A DNA stretch of 64,000 bases, taken from the NCBI GenBank assembly GCA_026702745.1, contig JAPPBT010000083.1:124001-188000 (forward strand), given 5' to 3'. The notes below the pieces were generated by a model. It had not been told where the DNA came from. It saw nothing but the letters and a program-made list of their open reading frames with translations, and made no database searches. Both the position numbers and the translations under genes were made by a program. Shown here one piece after another: positions 34,511-42,292 of the stretch (within the stretch, counting starts at the first letter, position 1; each line of letters begins with the position of its first letter). Source of the stretch: Gemmatimonadota bacterium. GTDB taxonomy: Bacteria; JAAXHH01.

Positions 34511-35266
34511 CTACCTGTTGCCCCGGGAAAGGCCGTTGTCTACGAGATATCTGTAGCTCTTCTCCACTGCTTCGACCATGTCCGTCGCGCAACTGTCCAG
34601 CTCGACGATATGCCACTCGGTGTCGTCGCCACCGGCCGCGATCACGCCGGGGAGGTCCACCTTCCCTTCGCCCAGGGCGGTCATGTCCGTATTCCGCAGG
34701 CAGGGCCCGTCCTTGAGATGCAGCAGCGGCGCGCGGGGACCGAACCGCTCGAGCACGCCGGCCGGGTCCGGACCGCCGACCTGCACCCAGTACACGTCCA
34801 CCTGGAAGAAGACCTCGGGCGCGAGATGCTCCAGCAGGATATCCGTCGCGATCCTTCCCTCCACCTCCTGATATTCCCACCAGTGATTGTGGATCCCGAA
34901 GGTCATGCCGTGGGGCGCCACGGTCTCCGCGGCCTCGTTGAAGCGGTCCGCCGACCACCTGATGTTGTCCACGGTACTGTGATCGTCGCGGCCCAGTCCG
35001 GATACGACGCGTTTCGTCCCGATCGCGTCCGCGGTCTCGACGACATAGGACCTGTTCTCTCCCACGGGCAGGGGAAGATGGGCGCTGGGTACCTCGAGAC
35101 TCAACGATTCGAAGAGCCGTCCGGCCGCCTCCGGCGTCGTGCCGGGAAAACCGGCGGGTTCGACGCCCGCGTACCCGATCTCCGCGGTCAGGTTCACCAC
35201 CTGTTCGTAGTTTTTGTCGGCCATTTCTCTGAGTGTGTACAACTGCAGGGCTACGGGTGGGGGCAT
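34511..35266 (-). CDS. sugar phosphate isomerase/epimerase-like TIM-barrel protein
   Basis: A 251-residue xylose-isomerase-like TIM barrel (AP endonuclease family 2 fold). The pattern LQLYTLRE at the start, then GVEPAGF, GIHNHWWEY, QVDVYWVQVGG and LLHLKDGP, is typical, including the metal-binding His/Glu/Asp positions on the barrel strands. The start at 35266 has AGAGG nine bases upstream; an open frame continues 18 codons through the repeat array but is not family-like. It lies upstream of the two PhyH genes on the same strand. Confidence 0.85.
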   Translation of the reverse strand: MPPPVALQLYTLREMADKNYEQVVNLTAEIGYAGVEPAGFPGTTPEAAGRLFESLSLEVPSAHLPLPVGENRSYVVETADAIGTKRVVSGLGRDDHSTVDNIRWSADRFNEAAETVAPHGMTFGIHNHWWEYQEVEGRIATDILLEHLAPEVFFQVDVYWVQVGGPDPAGVLERFGPRAPLLHLKDGPCLRNTDMTALGEGKVDLPGVIAAGGDDTEWHIVELDSCATDMVEAVEKSYRYLVDNGLSRGNR

Positions 35267-35309
35267 GATGCGGCACCTCTTTCGGTTCTGAAGCCGTCCC
35301 GGGCGTCTC

Positions 35310-35365
35310 GGGACGATCATATCGGGACGATCATATCGGAACGATCATATCGGAACGATCATATC
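35310..35365. repeat. 14-bp tandem array, four copies, upstream of the isomerase gene
   Basis: Four consecutive 14-bp units, two gggacgatcatatc and two ggaacgatcatatc, lie 44-99 bp upstream of the start at 35266. The units are AT-richer than the surroundings and contain a GATCATATC core, so they could be a regulator-binding array in the promoter region. Confidence 0.85.
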
Positions 35366-35449
35366 AGGACGGGGCGAATTGTACAGGAATGGTCGTTTGC
35401 AAGCGCGGGGAGAATATACCTCCACGGAAGGGGGCGTGCAAGCGAATCG

Positions 35450-36052
35450 TCAGGAGAGTCCGTAAACGAAATCTCCGCCGCCTCGCTTGAGGACGGCGTC
35501 GCCTTTGTGGAGCATGCGAAGCACGCTTTCTTCGTGGACGACCTCGAGCAGTTCTTCCTTTGAAAACCACTTCAGATCGTGGGATTCGCCGCTGATTTCG
35601 AGCGGTTGCTCCGTGGAAGCGGCCAGGAGGTAACGCAGGTCGTAGTGCTCGTGGGCAGGGACACCGTGCCGGGCGGCGATTACGTGGATATCCACGTCCA
35701 GGGGGACGAAGCCGTCAGAGTCCCGGTATAGTCCGAATCCCGCGAGCCCCGATTCCTCTTCGGCTTCTCTCAGGGCGACGAGGTGGGGCCGGGGACAACC
35801 GTCCGCATGGCCGCCCAGCTGCAGCCAGCGATCGAAGATCCGGTGCCGGGTCAAAAGAAGTTTCGATTGGTCGGGCGAAAGGACCCAGGCCGAACCGGTG
35901 ATGTGGCCCGGCATGCACGTCCTTTCGAAGCAGTCGGGGCGTTCAGCGACCAGGTCCCGTATCCGGGCGACCGTGTCTTCTTCCGCGGGAAAACGCGCCC
36001 TGTAACGATCCAGCAAATGCAGGAGGACTTCCCGATCCGGCTGCCCGGCCAT
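35450..36052 (-). CDS. Nudix hydrolase
   Basis: A 200-residue Nudix protein that should hydrolyse a nucleoside diphosphate linked to another group. The Nudix box is present in the form LQLGGHADG followed by ALREAEEESGL, with the essential REAxEExGL glutamates intact. The N-terminal 40 residues are helical. The ATG at 36052 gives the compact protein; an ATG at 36148 would add a low-complexity stretch and overlap the LDH2 gene. Confidence 0.82.
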   Translation of the reverse strand: MAGQPDREVLLHLLDRYRARFPAEEDTVARIRDLVAERPDCFERTCMPGHITGSAWVLSPDQSKLLLTRHRIFDRWLQLGGHADGCPRPHLVALREAEEESGLAGFGLYRDSDGFVPLDVDIHVIAARHGVPAHEHYDLRYLLAASTEQPLEISGESHDLKWFSKEELLEVVHEESVLRMLHKGDAVLKRGGGDFVYGLS

Positions 36053-36123
36053 TACACTGCCTGGTGCGCTCGACGTTCCTGTCCTTGGTGGCTTCGGCCT
36101 CGACGGCCCGTTTTCCGATGGCC

Positions 36124-37110
36124 TCATCCGTCCGATTCCCAATAGCATGGCACGCCCAGATCATCGCTCAGTTCCCGAAGCGACTGGATATGGGCGTCGT
36201 CCAGTGGAATGCCGTGCTCGCCGAAATCGGCCTCCCGTTCGGCTTCGATTTCCCCCGGTAGAAGTGCACGATCAAGCCTCGGAAGCGGTTGCATGGCGTG
36301 CACTTTTCGACGCAGGTCCGCGACCGTCCTCGTGTAGTCGGACGGGTCACCGATGAAGGCGGGGTCCAGGACGACGGCGGTCAGGCTGCTGGTTGCGCCC
36401 GGAAAACGCTGCTCAACGGGAGATTGCGCGTCCACGGGCCAGGTCATCATGGCGGAGACGACCTGGTAGGCCAGCCCCTTGATCAGGGGGAGCACGCTGA
36501 TCTCCGCGATTTCTTGTAGAACGTCGGGCAGTTCCAGGTGTACACCCATATCGATCAGCACGGGCGGCTCACCCTCCGCCGAAGGAAACCCGAAGCTCAC
36601 GGGCGGGTTGTTCAACGCCTGGATAACGGGCTCGGGCCGGTCGAAGGGAAGTCGACTCATGGGCGTGCTGTAGTACAGGCAGATCATGCCCGCCCCGGTC
36701 GCGATGCGCGTCCAGTTGCCGACCGAACCCGTGTGCCCGCAGTGGGTCGCCGTGACCAGGCAGATCCCTGTTGTCTTCGCCCGCGACACCGCCGAACGTA
36801 TCGCCCGGGCGGATACCAGGTGTCCGATGCCTCCATCACCGTCCCACTGCACCACGGCGCCGGCTTCCCGGTAGATCCTGACATTCGGCTTCGGGTTGTA
36901 TCTCCCCGACTGGAAGGATCTCACGTAGCCCGGTAGTTGGCGGGTGCCGTGGCTGAGGACGCCGCGCAGGTCCGTCGCGGTCAGGTAATCGGCCAGTTCC
37001 GTCACGTGGGCTTCCGACTGGCCCGCCTTGCGAAGCGCTTCAACGGCAAAGCGGTACAGGGCCTTCGCGTCGTAGCGTGGATTGGAGTAGTCGACGGGAG
37101 TTATGGCCAT
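36124..37110 (-). CDS. malate/L-lactate dehydrogenase (LDH2) family oxidoreductase
   Basis: A 328-residue member of the LDH2/MDH2 fold, distinct from the Rossmann lactate dehydrogenases. Family blocks include DLRGVLSHGTRQLPGY, GIGHLVSARA and THCGHTGSVG. It probably oxidises or reduces a 2-hydroxy or 2-keto acid such as ureidoglycolate, malate or sulfolactate; the substrate is unknown. AGGAG precedes the ATG at 37110. It is the first gene of the minus-strand run ending with the PhyH pair. Confidence 0.85.
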   Translation of the reverse strand: MAITPVDYSNPRYDAKALYRFAVEALRKAGQSEAHVTELADYLTATDLRGVLSHGTRQLPGYVRSFQSGRYNPKPNVRIYREAGAVVQWDGDGGIGHLVSARAIRSAVSRAKTTGICLVTATHCGHTGSVGNWTRIATGAGMICLYYSTPMSRLPFDRPEPVIQALNNPPVSFGFPSAEGEPPVLIDMGVHLELPDVLQEIAEISVLPLIKGLAYQVVSAMMTWPVDAQSPVEQRFPGATSSLTAVVLDPAFIGDPSDYTRTVADLRRKVHAMQPLPRLDRALLPGEIEAEREADFGEHGIPLDDAHIQSLRELSDDLGVPCYWESDG

Positions 37111-37217
37111 ACAAATCTCCTGAATCAAGGTCGTCCCCTGTATACCTGAATCTGAAACCATACCATAATGGGACCCGGACAGCAAAACAACCGCTATCCG
37201 ATCACACCGTCGATCAC

Positions 37218-37257
37218 TTTGACATGGGCCGCCTCAGTTTGACATGGACCGCTGCGG
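37218..37257. repeat. 20-bp direct repeat, two copies, upstream of an SDR gene
   Basis: tttgacatgg(g/a)ccgc occurs at 37218 and again at 37238 with identical spacing, in the divergent gap between the LDH2 and SDR genes. Each copy contains a consensus TTGACA -35 box, so the pair could be duplicated promoter elements or an operator. Confidence 0.7.
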
Positions 37258-37368
37258 TATGTACCTTTTGAACTTCTTCAACGTATGCTTTTGTCAACGC
37301 TTACTCTTCTTTCAGTACAGACAACGTCCAGTGCCGATATACGGCCATATCATCTGCTGGGAAACGAA

Positions 37369-38376
37369 ATGACAACGAAACCACTACAGGATCGCGTGGC
37401 GGTCGTTGCGGGCGCGACGCGCGGAACCGGACGGGGGATCGCCCGCATGCTCGGTGCGGCGGGGGCCACGGTCTACTGTTCCGGCCGAAGCGTGAAAGGC
37501 CATCCCGCCACGCCGGGCCGTCCCGAGACGATCGAAGAAACCGCCGAATTGGTCACGGCCGAAGGCGGCCGGGGCATTGCGGCAAGGACCGACCATACCG
37601 TGGAAGCCGAAGTGGAACGGTTGTTCGCGCGTGTCAGGGATGAACAGGGCCGGCTCGACCTCCTCGTCAACGACATCTGGGGCGGCGATGAGATGATCGA
37701 ATGGGGTTCGCCATTCTGGGAACTCGAACCGGCCAAAGGCTTGAAGATGCTCGAAGGAGCGGTGCACACCCATATCATCACGAGCCGGTACGGCGTACCC
37801 ATGATGGTCGAGCGGAACGCCGGACTGATCGTGGAAGTCACCGACGGCGACACGATGGGCTACCGGGGCAACCTATTCTACGATTTCGCGAAAAACGCCA
37901 CGATCCGGCTGGGTTACGCCATGTCGCGCGACCTCCACGCGCACAACATCACCGCGCTGACCGTTACACCCGGCTTCCTGCGGTCCGAAGCGATGTTGGA
38001 CGGCATGGGGGTCACGGAAGAAAACTGGCGGGATGGGATCAAGCAGGATTCGTTTTTCGAGGAATCGGAGACGCCGTGTTACATGGGCAAGGGGGTTGCG
38101 GCCCTGGCGGCCGATCCGGACGTCGCGTCGAAGCATGGCGGACTGTACGGTAGCTGGACGCTGGCTAAGGAGTATGGTTTTACGGACCTGGACGGACGCC
38201 AGCCGGACTGGGGCAGCTACTTTTCGGCCAGGATACGGGAAATTACAGATCACCAGGAATCGCCGGACGAGATGGACCTGTACAATGTTCGCGCACGCAT
38301 GAACCAGATCGAGCTGGATCCTGCGGCAGAAGCGGAATACAGGCGCACGAGGGAATACCTGGACAGGCATGCGTAA
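37369..38376 (+). CDS. SDR-family oxidoreductase, extended C-terminus
   Basis: A 335-residue short-chain dehydrogenase, longer than the usual 250. The cofactor motif reads GATRGTGRGIA, and the catalytic Tyr/Lys appear as YDFAK. The NNAG motif is replaced by VNDIWGGD. The extra 80 C-terminal residues (GSWTLAKEYGFTDLDGRQPD) resemble a subgroup of DHRS1-like SDRs. The ATG at 37369 was chosen because the Rossmann strand starts shortly after; the frame is open further upstream but without similarity. Confidence 0.8.
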   Translation: MTTKPLQDRVAVVAGATRGTGRGIARMLGAAGATVYCSGRSVKGHPATPGRPETIEETAELVTAEGGRGIAARTDHTVEAEVERLFARVRDEQGRLDLLVNDIWGGDEMIEWGSPFWELEPAKGLKMLEGAVHTHIITSRYGVPMMVERNAGLIVEVTDGDTMGYRGNLFYDFAKNATIRLGYAMSRDLHAHNITALTVTPGFLRSEAMLDGMGVTEENWRDGIKQDSFFEESETPCYMGKGVAALAADPDVASKHGGLYGSWTLAKEYGFTDLDGRQPDWGSYFSARIREITDHQESPDEMDLYNVRARMNQIELDPAAEAEYRRTREYLDRHA

Positions 38377-38482
38377 ATAACGCGATGGCGTGAAAAATTC
38401 GATGAGGTCGTTGTATGTTCGGCCCACCCTTTGCATGTATACCCACGGGCCGGTGACGTCGAGTCCCATCAACCGTAAACGC

Positions 38483-38511
38483 TTGTAAACTTCACCGTGT
38501 CTGATTATACT
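38483..38511 (+). promoter_or_regulatory. sigma70-type promoter for the class V aminotransferase gene
   Basis: TTGTAA (38483-38488), 17-bp spacer, TATACT (38506-38511). The start near 38518 gives a 58-nt leader. Confidence 0.5.
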
Positions 38512-38575
38512 GGCATACTACTCTTCCCCACACCGTTAAAATTGGGAATGTTGCTGTCCCTGACGGAGGTTTTCC

Positions 38576-39961
38576 ATGTCTGACAACGAAGGCACGATCA
38601 AGATCGATTCCCGTATCCAGGATTTCGAGAAGATCCAGAACCTGTCCCGCCGCGGATTCATGGGCAGCGTGATGGCCGGCGCGGCCGGAGTGGCAGGAGC
38701 ATCGACCCTGTTGTCCACGGTCACTGAAGCCGAAGCGGAGCCACTGCCCGACATCGCCGACATCCCCCCAGGCGGAGCGGCCCCGGACGACGAGGCGTAC
38801 TGGGAAGGCGTGGCGGACCAGTTTCTGCTGCGCAACAACGTCATATACATGAATTCGGGCACACGGGGCATATCGCCCGTGAGCGTGCATAGGGCGCAGG
38901 TCGAGGCCGTGGAAGCCGTGAATTCGGATCCCAACATGTGCTGGTCGACTTACTTCTTCGCGGGGATGGACGAGATCCGGGAGAAGATGGCCGCGTTCAT
39001 CGGTTCCGAGGTCGACGAAATCGCCTTCACCAACAGCACCACCGACGGGATGGGCCTTGGATTCATGGGCTTGCGTCTGGATCCCGGCGATGAGATCCTG
39101 ACCACGAACTACGACTACGGCTGGGTGAAAAACATGATGGCCTACCGGGCGAAGCGGGACGGACTGGAGTTCAGGATGGTGGACATCTCGGACCCCAGTT
39201 TCCGCACGCCGGACAGTCCGCAGAAGGTCATCGACGCCGTGGCGGCGGGCATCACGCCGAAGACCAAATTCCTTACCATCTGCCACGTCAATTATACCGA
39301 CGGGTTCGTCATGCCGGTCAAGGAGATCTGCGATATTGCCCGCGACCGGGGCATCATCACGCTGATCGACGGCGCCCAGCCGCCGGGCATGATGAAGATG
39401 GACATGAACGAACTCGGTTGCGACATGTACGCGGGGCCGGGCCACAAGTACATGCTGGCAGCCCAGCATACCGGGTTTCTCTACGTCCGGAACGACATCG
39501 AGGACAGAGTGCATCCGCTGGTCTACACGGGTTCGTCGAATCCCGAGTTTGCCGTCACGGGCGCCAGGAAATTGGAGCAGCGGGGATCCACGAGCTACTC
39601 CGACCGCGTCTCGATCGGCGCGGCCCTCGATTTCCACAACAGGCTGACCGTCGAGGCCACGGAAGCCCGGCTCCGTTACCTGTCGCGGCGCCTGAGCCAG
39701 GGCCTGAAGGCCATCGACGGCGTCACCGTGTACGCATCCGATGACCCAAATATGTCCTGCGCCCTCATATCCTTCTCCGTCAAGGACCTCGACCCATCGT
39801 TTATCGTCGGGCGCCTCTGGTACCGCAGCCCGAACATCTATATCCGTACCGTCGGAGCCGCCGGTGGTTTCAGCGGAGTACGCGCCACGCTGCACGTCAT
39901 GGACACGGCCGACCAGGTGGATACGCTCATCGACCGTATCGCTGGTCTCGCTGAGAGTTAA
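38576..39961 (+). CDS. Tat-exported class V aminotransferase-fold PLP protein
   Basis: A 461-residue PLP enzyme of the isopenicillin-N-epimerase / cysteine-desulfurase-like class V group. A twin-arginine signal lies at about 24-55 (LSRRGFMGSVMAGAAG), so the folded, cofactor-loaded enzyme would be exported. The PLP lysine is in GPGHKYML, preceded by the DGAQPPG aspartate. Periplasmic PLP enzymes are uncommon. The substrate is unknown. An upstream promoter is seen at 38483-38511. Confidence 0.85.
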   Translation: MSDNEGTIKIDSRIQDFEKIQNLSRRGFMGSVMAGAAGVAGASTLLSTVTEAEAEPLPDIADIPPGGAAPDDEAYWEGVADQFLLRNNVIYMNSGTRGISPVSVHRAQVEAVEAVNSDPNMCWSTYFFAGMDEIREKMAAFIGSEVDEIAFTNSTTDGMGLGFMGLRLDPGDEILTTNYDYGWVKNMMAYRAKRDGLEFRMVDISDPSFRTPDSPQKVIDAVAAGITPKTKFLTICHVNYTDGFVMPVKEICDIARDRGIITLIDGAQPPGMMKMDMNELGCDMYAGPGHKYMLAAQHTGFLYVRNDIEDRVHPLVYTGSSNPEFAVTGARKLEQRGSTSYSDRVSIGAALDFHNRLTVEATEARLRYLSRRLSQGLKAIDGVTVYASDDPNMSCALISFSVKDLDPSFIVGRLWYRSPNIYIRTVGAAGGFSGVRATLHVMDTADQVDTLIDRIAGLAES

Positions 39962-40012
39962 GATCCCAAGGCAGGCTTAGGGCTGAGTCGAAAACGAATT
40001 CCTGGAGCCGGT

Positions 40013-40471
40013 ATGAGCATTGTACGTTTTGCGATTGCCATAATCGTTGGCACGCTGGTCCTGCTCGTCCTGGGATTCATCCTCTACGCGCTGATATTCA
40101 CCGGATACTTCGCCGCGAATGCCGAACCGGGCGCGGCAGCTGTGACCAAAGACCCGCCCGAAATGCTGTTCATTTACCTGAGCGAGTTGATTCTGGCCGT
40201 TCTGTTATGTCTGGTGATCGGCTGCTGGGCGGGCGCATCCGGTGCGGTTGCAGGACTCAGGACCGGTGCGGTTTTCGGATTCCTGATGAGTCTCGCCATC
40301 AGCATGATGTTCTATGGCACGGTGAACTACATGAATCTGCAGGCGACGTTATTCGACGTCGTCCTGACGACATTGCGTGTTGCCATAGCGGGTGCCATGA
40401 TCGGGATGGTGCTGCGAAGGAAGCAGCCCGCCGAACCCGCGGCCGGAGCGACTGCCGCGGTCAACAGTTGA
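40013..40471 (+). CDS. small four-helix membrane protein, hypothetical
   Basis: A 152-residue protein with four predicted membrane helices (about 5-33, 52-72, 80-98, 113-133) and a short Ala-rich tail. No catalytic motif is seen and no family is recognised. It is clearly related to the next gene: both share IGCWAG/LGCWTG in helix 2, a TGAVFGFL/TSAAFGLL start to helix 3, and VLLT.RVA.AG/VIDTVQVALAG in helix 4. It probably has structural or channel-like function, but this is a guess. Confidence 0.7.
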   Translation: MSIVRFAIAIIVGTLVLLVLGFILYALIFTGYFAANAEPGAAAVTKDPPEMLFIYLSELILAVLLCLVIGCWAGASGAVAGLRTGAVFGFLMSLAISMMFYGTVNYMNLQATLFDVVLTTLRVAIAGAMIGMVLRRKQPAEPAAGATAAVNS

Positions 40472-40527
40472 GTCGGGCTTAATCAAGCACTTGAAGACGG
40501 AACGAGTCTTCACGGCAAGAGGAGTCT

Positions 40528-40953
40528 ATGTCCGCGCAACGATTCACAGTGGCGACCGTGACCGGCGCCGTCATGGTGCTGTTACTGGGTCTGGTCACCG
40601 GTGCCTTGTTCGGCGGTCTGTTCGAAGGTTTCGCGGTGACGGCCCCCGAACTGGTCATGAAGTCCAGCCCGAACGCGTGGACGATCGTGCTGGGCGCCGT
40701 GGCCATGGGGGCGCTGCTGACCGTCCTGCTCGGTTGCTGGACGGGCCACACCGGCGCGATGAAAGCGCTCGGGACCAGTGCGGCCTTCGGGTTGCTCCTC
40801 CACCTGTTCCTCGGATTGAGCCTGTTCGGCATGACCACCATGCTGAACATCACTGGTACCCTGGTCAAGGTCGTCATCGATACGGTGCAGGTGGCGTTGG
40901 CCGGGATGGCCGTTGGCTACGTGTTGGGCCGCTCCGGGCAGACCGAGTCCTGA
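40528..40953 (+). CDS. small four-helix membrane protein, paralogue of the previous gene
   Basis: A 141-residue protein with the same four-helix topology as its neighbour, starting 56 bp after it. Helices lie at about 8-30, 50-68, 76-98 and 107-132. The cysteine-tryptophan pair (LGCWTG) is shared with the paralogue. Function unknown; it is likely co-transcribed with 40013-40471. Confidence 0.7.
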   Translation: MSAQRFTVATVTGAVMVLLLGLVTGALFGGLFEGFAVTAPELVMKSSPNAWTIVLGAVAMGALLTVLLGCWTGHTGAMKALGTSAAFGLLLHLFLGLSLFGMTTMLNITGTLVKVVIDTVQVALAGMAVGYVLGRSGQTES

Positions 40954-41095
40954 CCCTGGATCGTAATCAGCCCATAACCTAGGTCCGGCCCGAACACAAG
41001 CCCTCAATCAAGACCGTACCCTGGGCCGCATTCAAGCCTGCACCCCAGGCCCGTACGCTGGTCCTTACCCTTGCCGTTCGGCCCTCTCTCACCCT

Positions 41096-42190
41096 ATGTA
41101 CACACCGATCGCTGACAAGACCCTCCGCACGGGCGAGACGCTCGCAATCGGCGTCGTCCTTGCGCCGGACGACCCTGCGCCGGACGAACGCACACCGATG
41201 GACAACCACGCTCCGGCCGACGATCATGGACCGGACGCCGACCACGCGTCGCTTGTCCGTCCGATCCTGGCGCACAAGTCGCGCAATGATCAGTGGCACC
41301 TCGACGAGGTGTTCGCCGGGCGGGTCAGTGCCCTCGAAACCCGGTTCTACCTTGGCCGCCTGAACGACCGATCAGTCTGCAACATCATGGTCAGCGAGCA
41401 CGACGGCATCGGCATCCTGAGCCACGTGTACACCGCGCCGGAACACCGCCGCAAGGGCATAGCCCGGTTCGTCATGACCGAACAGATGGCCGATTTCAAT
41501 GCCCGGAGCGGCCGGTACCTGACGCTGTCCACCGGTTACGACACTCATCCCTACCACCTCTACCACGGCTTTGGCTTCCGAAGCGTCGTGCCGGAGTCGG
41601 GCCACATGAAGTACATGTCCGACGCCGGTCTGGAGTTGGAGTCTTTCGAGGCCGAGCATTCCCGCGACGACAGGGCCGGCCAAGCCCGCGGCGACAGGAG
41701 CGGCGAAGCCCGAGTGATACCGGGGGACTGGCAGCACTGGCCTTCACTGAACGTGCTCTGTGCCCAGGCCGGTCCGCCATACCTTCGCAACGTGGGACTG
41801 GGGCATATTGGGCCGCGCATGTTCGAAGGGGCCTACATGTGGTTGATGAAGGAAACGCGGGAAGAGGACGATGTCCAGGTCCGGCTGGTGGTTACGGAGC
41901 ACGGCGCGGTAGCGGGTTACGCGACCCTGGTGCCCGATATCCGCTGGCGCGGTGAGACCATGCTTCTCGACCTGACCGTTCATTCCGACTTCGAGGCACT
42001 ACTGAAGCCATTACTCGAGTCGTTTGCCCTGCCGCCCGGACGCAAGGTGCTCTGCCACGTTGAACCGGACGACGACTCGAAGACCGCCGCACTGCGGGAC
42101 GCGGAATTCGTCCACGAGGCTACGCTCCGGCAGCAGTACAAAGCCGCCGGCAACGTGCTGGACGTCGAGGTGTACGTGCGGTACGGCTGA
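41096..42190 (+). CDS. GNAT-family N-acetyltransferase
   Basis: A 364-residue protein with one clear GNAT domain at about 65-175, ending in the acetyl-CoA loop EHRRKGIARFVM and the late GFGFRSVVPESG block. Residues 21-50 form an Asp/Pro/His-rich linker (DPAPDERTPMDNHAPADDHG), unlike the rest. The C-terminal half (about 215-364) resembles a second, degenerate acetyltransferase-like fold. The acceptor is unknown. No clear ribosome site is seen before the ATG. Confidence 0.78.
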   Translation: MYTPIADKTLRTGETLAIGVVLAPDDPAPDERTPMDNHAPADDHGPDADHASLVRPILAHKSRNDQWHLDEVFAGRVSALETRFYLGRLNDRSVCNIMVSEHDGIGILSHVYTAPEHRRKGIARFVMTEQMADFNARSGRYLTLSTGYDTHPYHLYHGFGFRSVVPESGHMKYMSDAGLELESFEAEHSRDDRAGQARGDRSGEARVIPGDWQHWPSLNVLCAQAGPPYLRNVGLGHIGPRMFEGAYMWLMKETREEDDVQVRLVVTEHGAVAGYATLVPDIRWRGETMLLDLTVHSDFEALLKPLLESFALPPGRKVLCHVEPDDDSKTAALRDAEFVHEATLRQQYKAAGNVLDVEVYVRYG

Positions 42191-42292
42191 CCCCGGTCGC
42201 CGCCTGACCGGTGCCGCCGCCTGACCTCGACTGCTGCCCGACTCCATCCGTCGTCGGACCGCGACCATCACCAGAAATCGCCCGCCGCTTGA

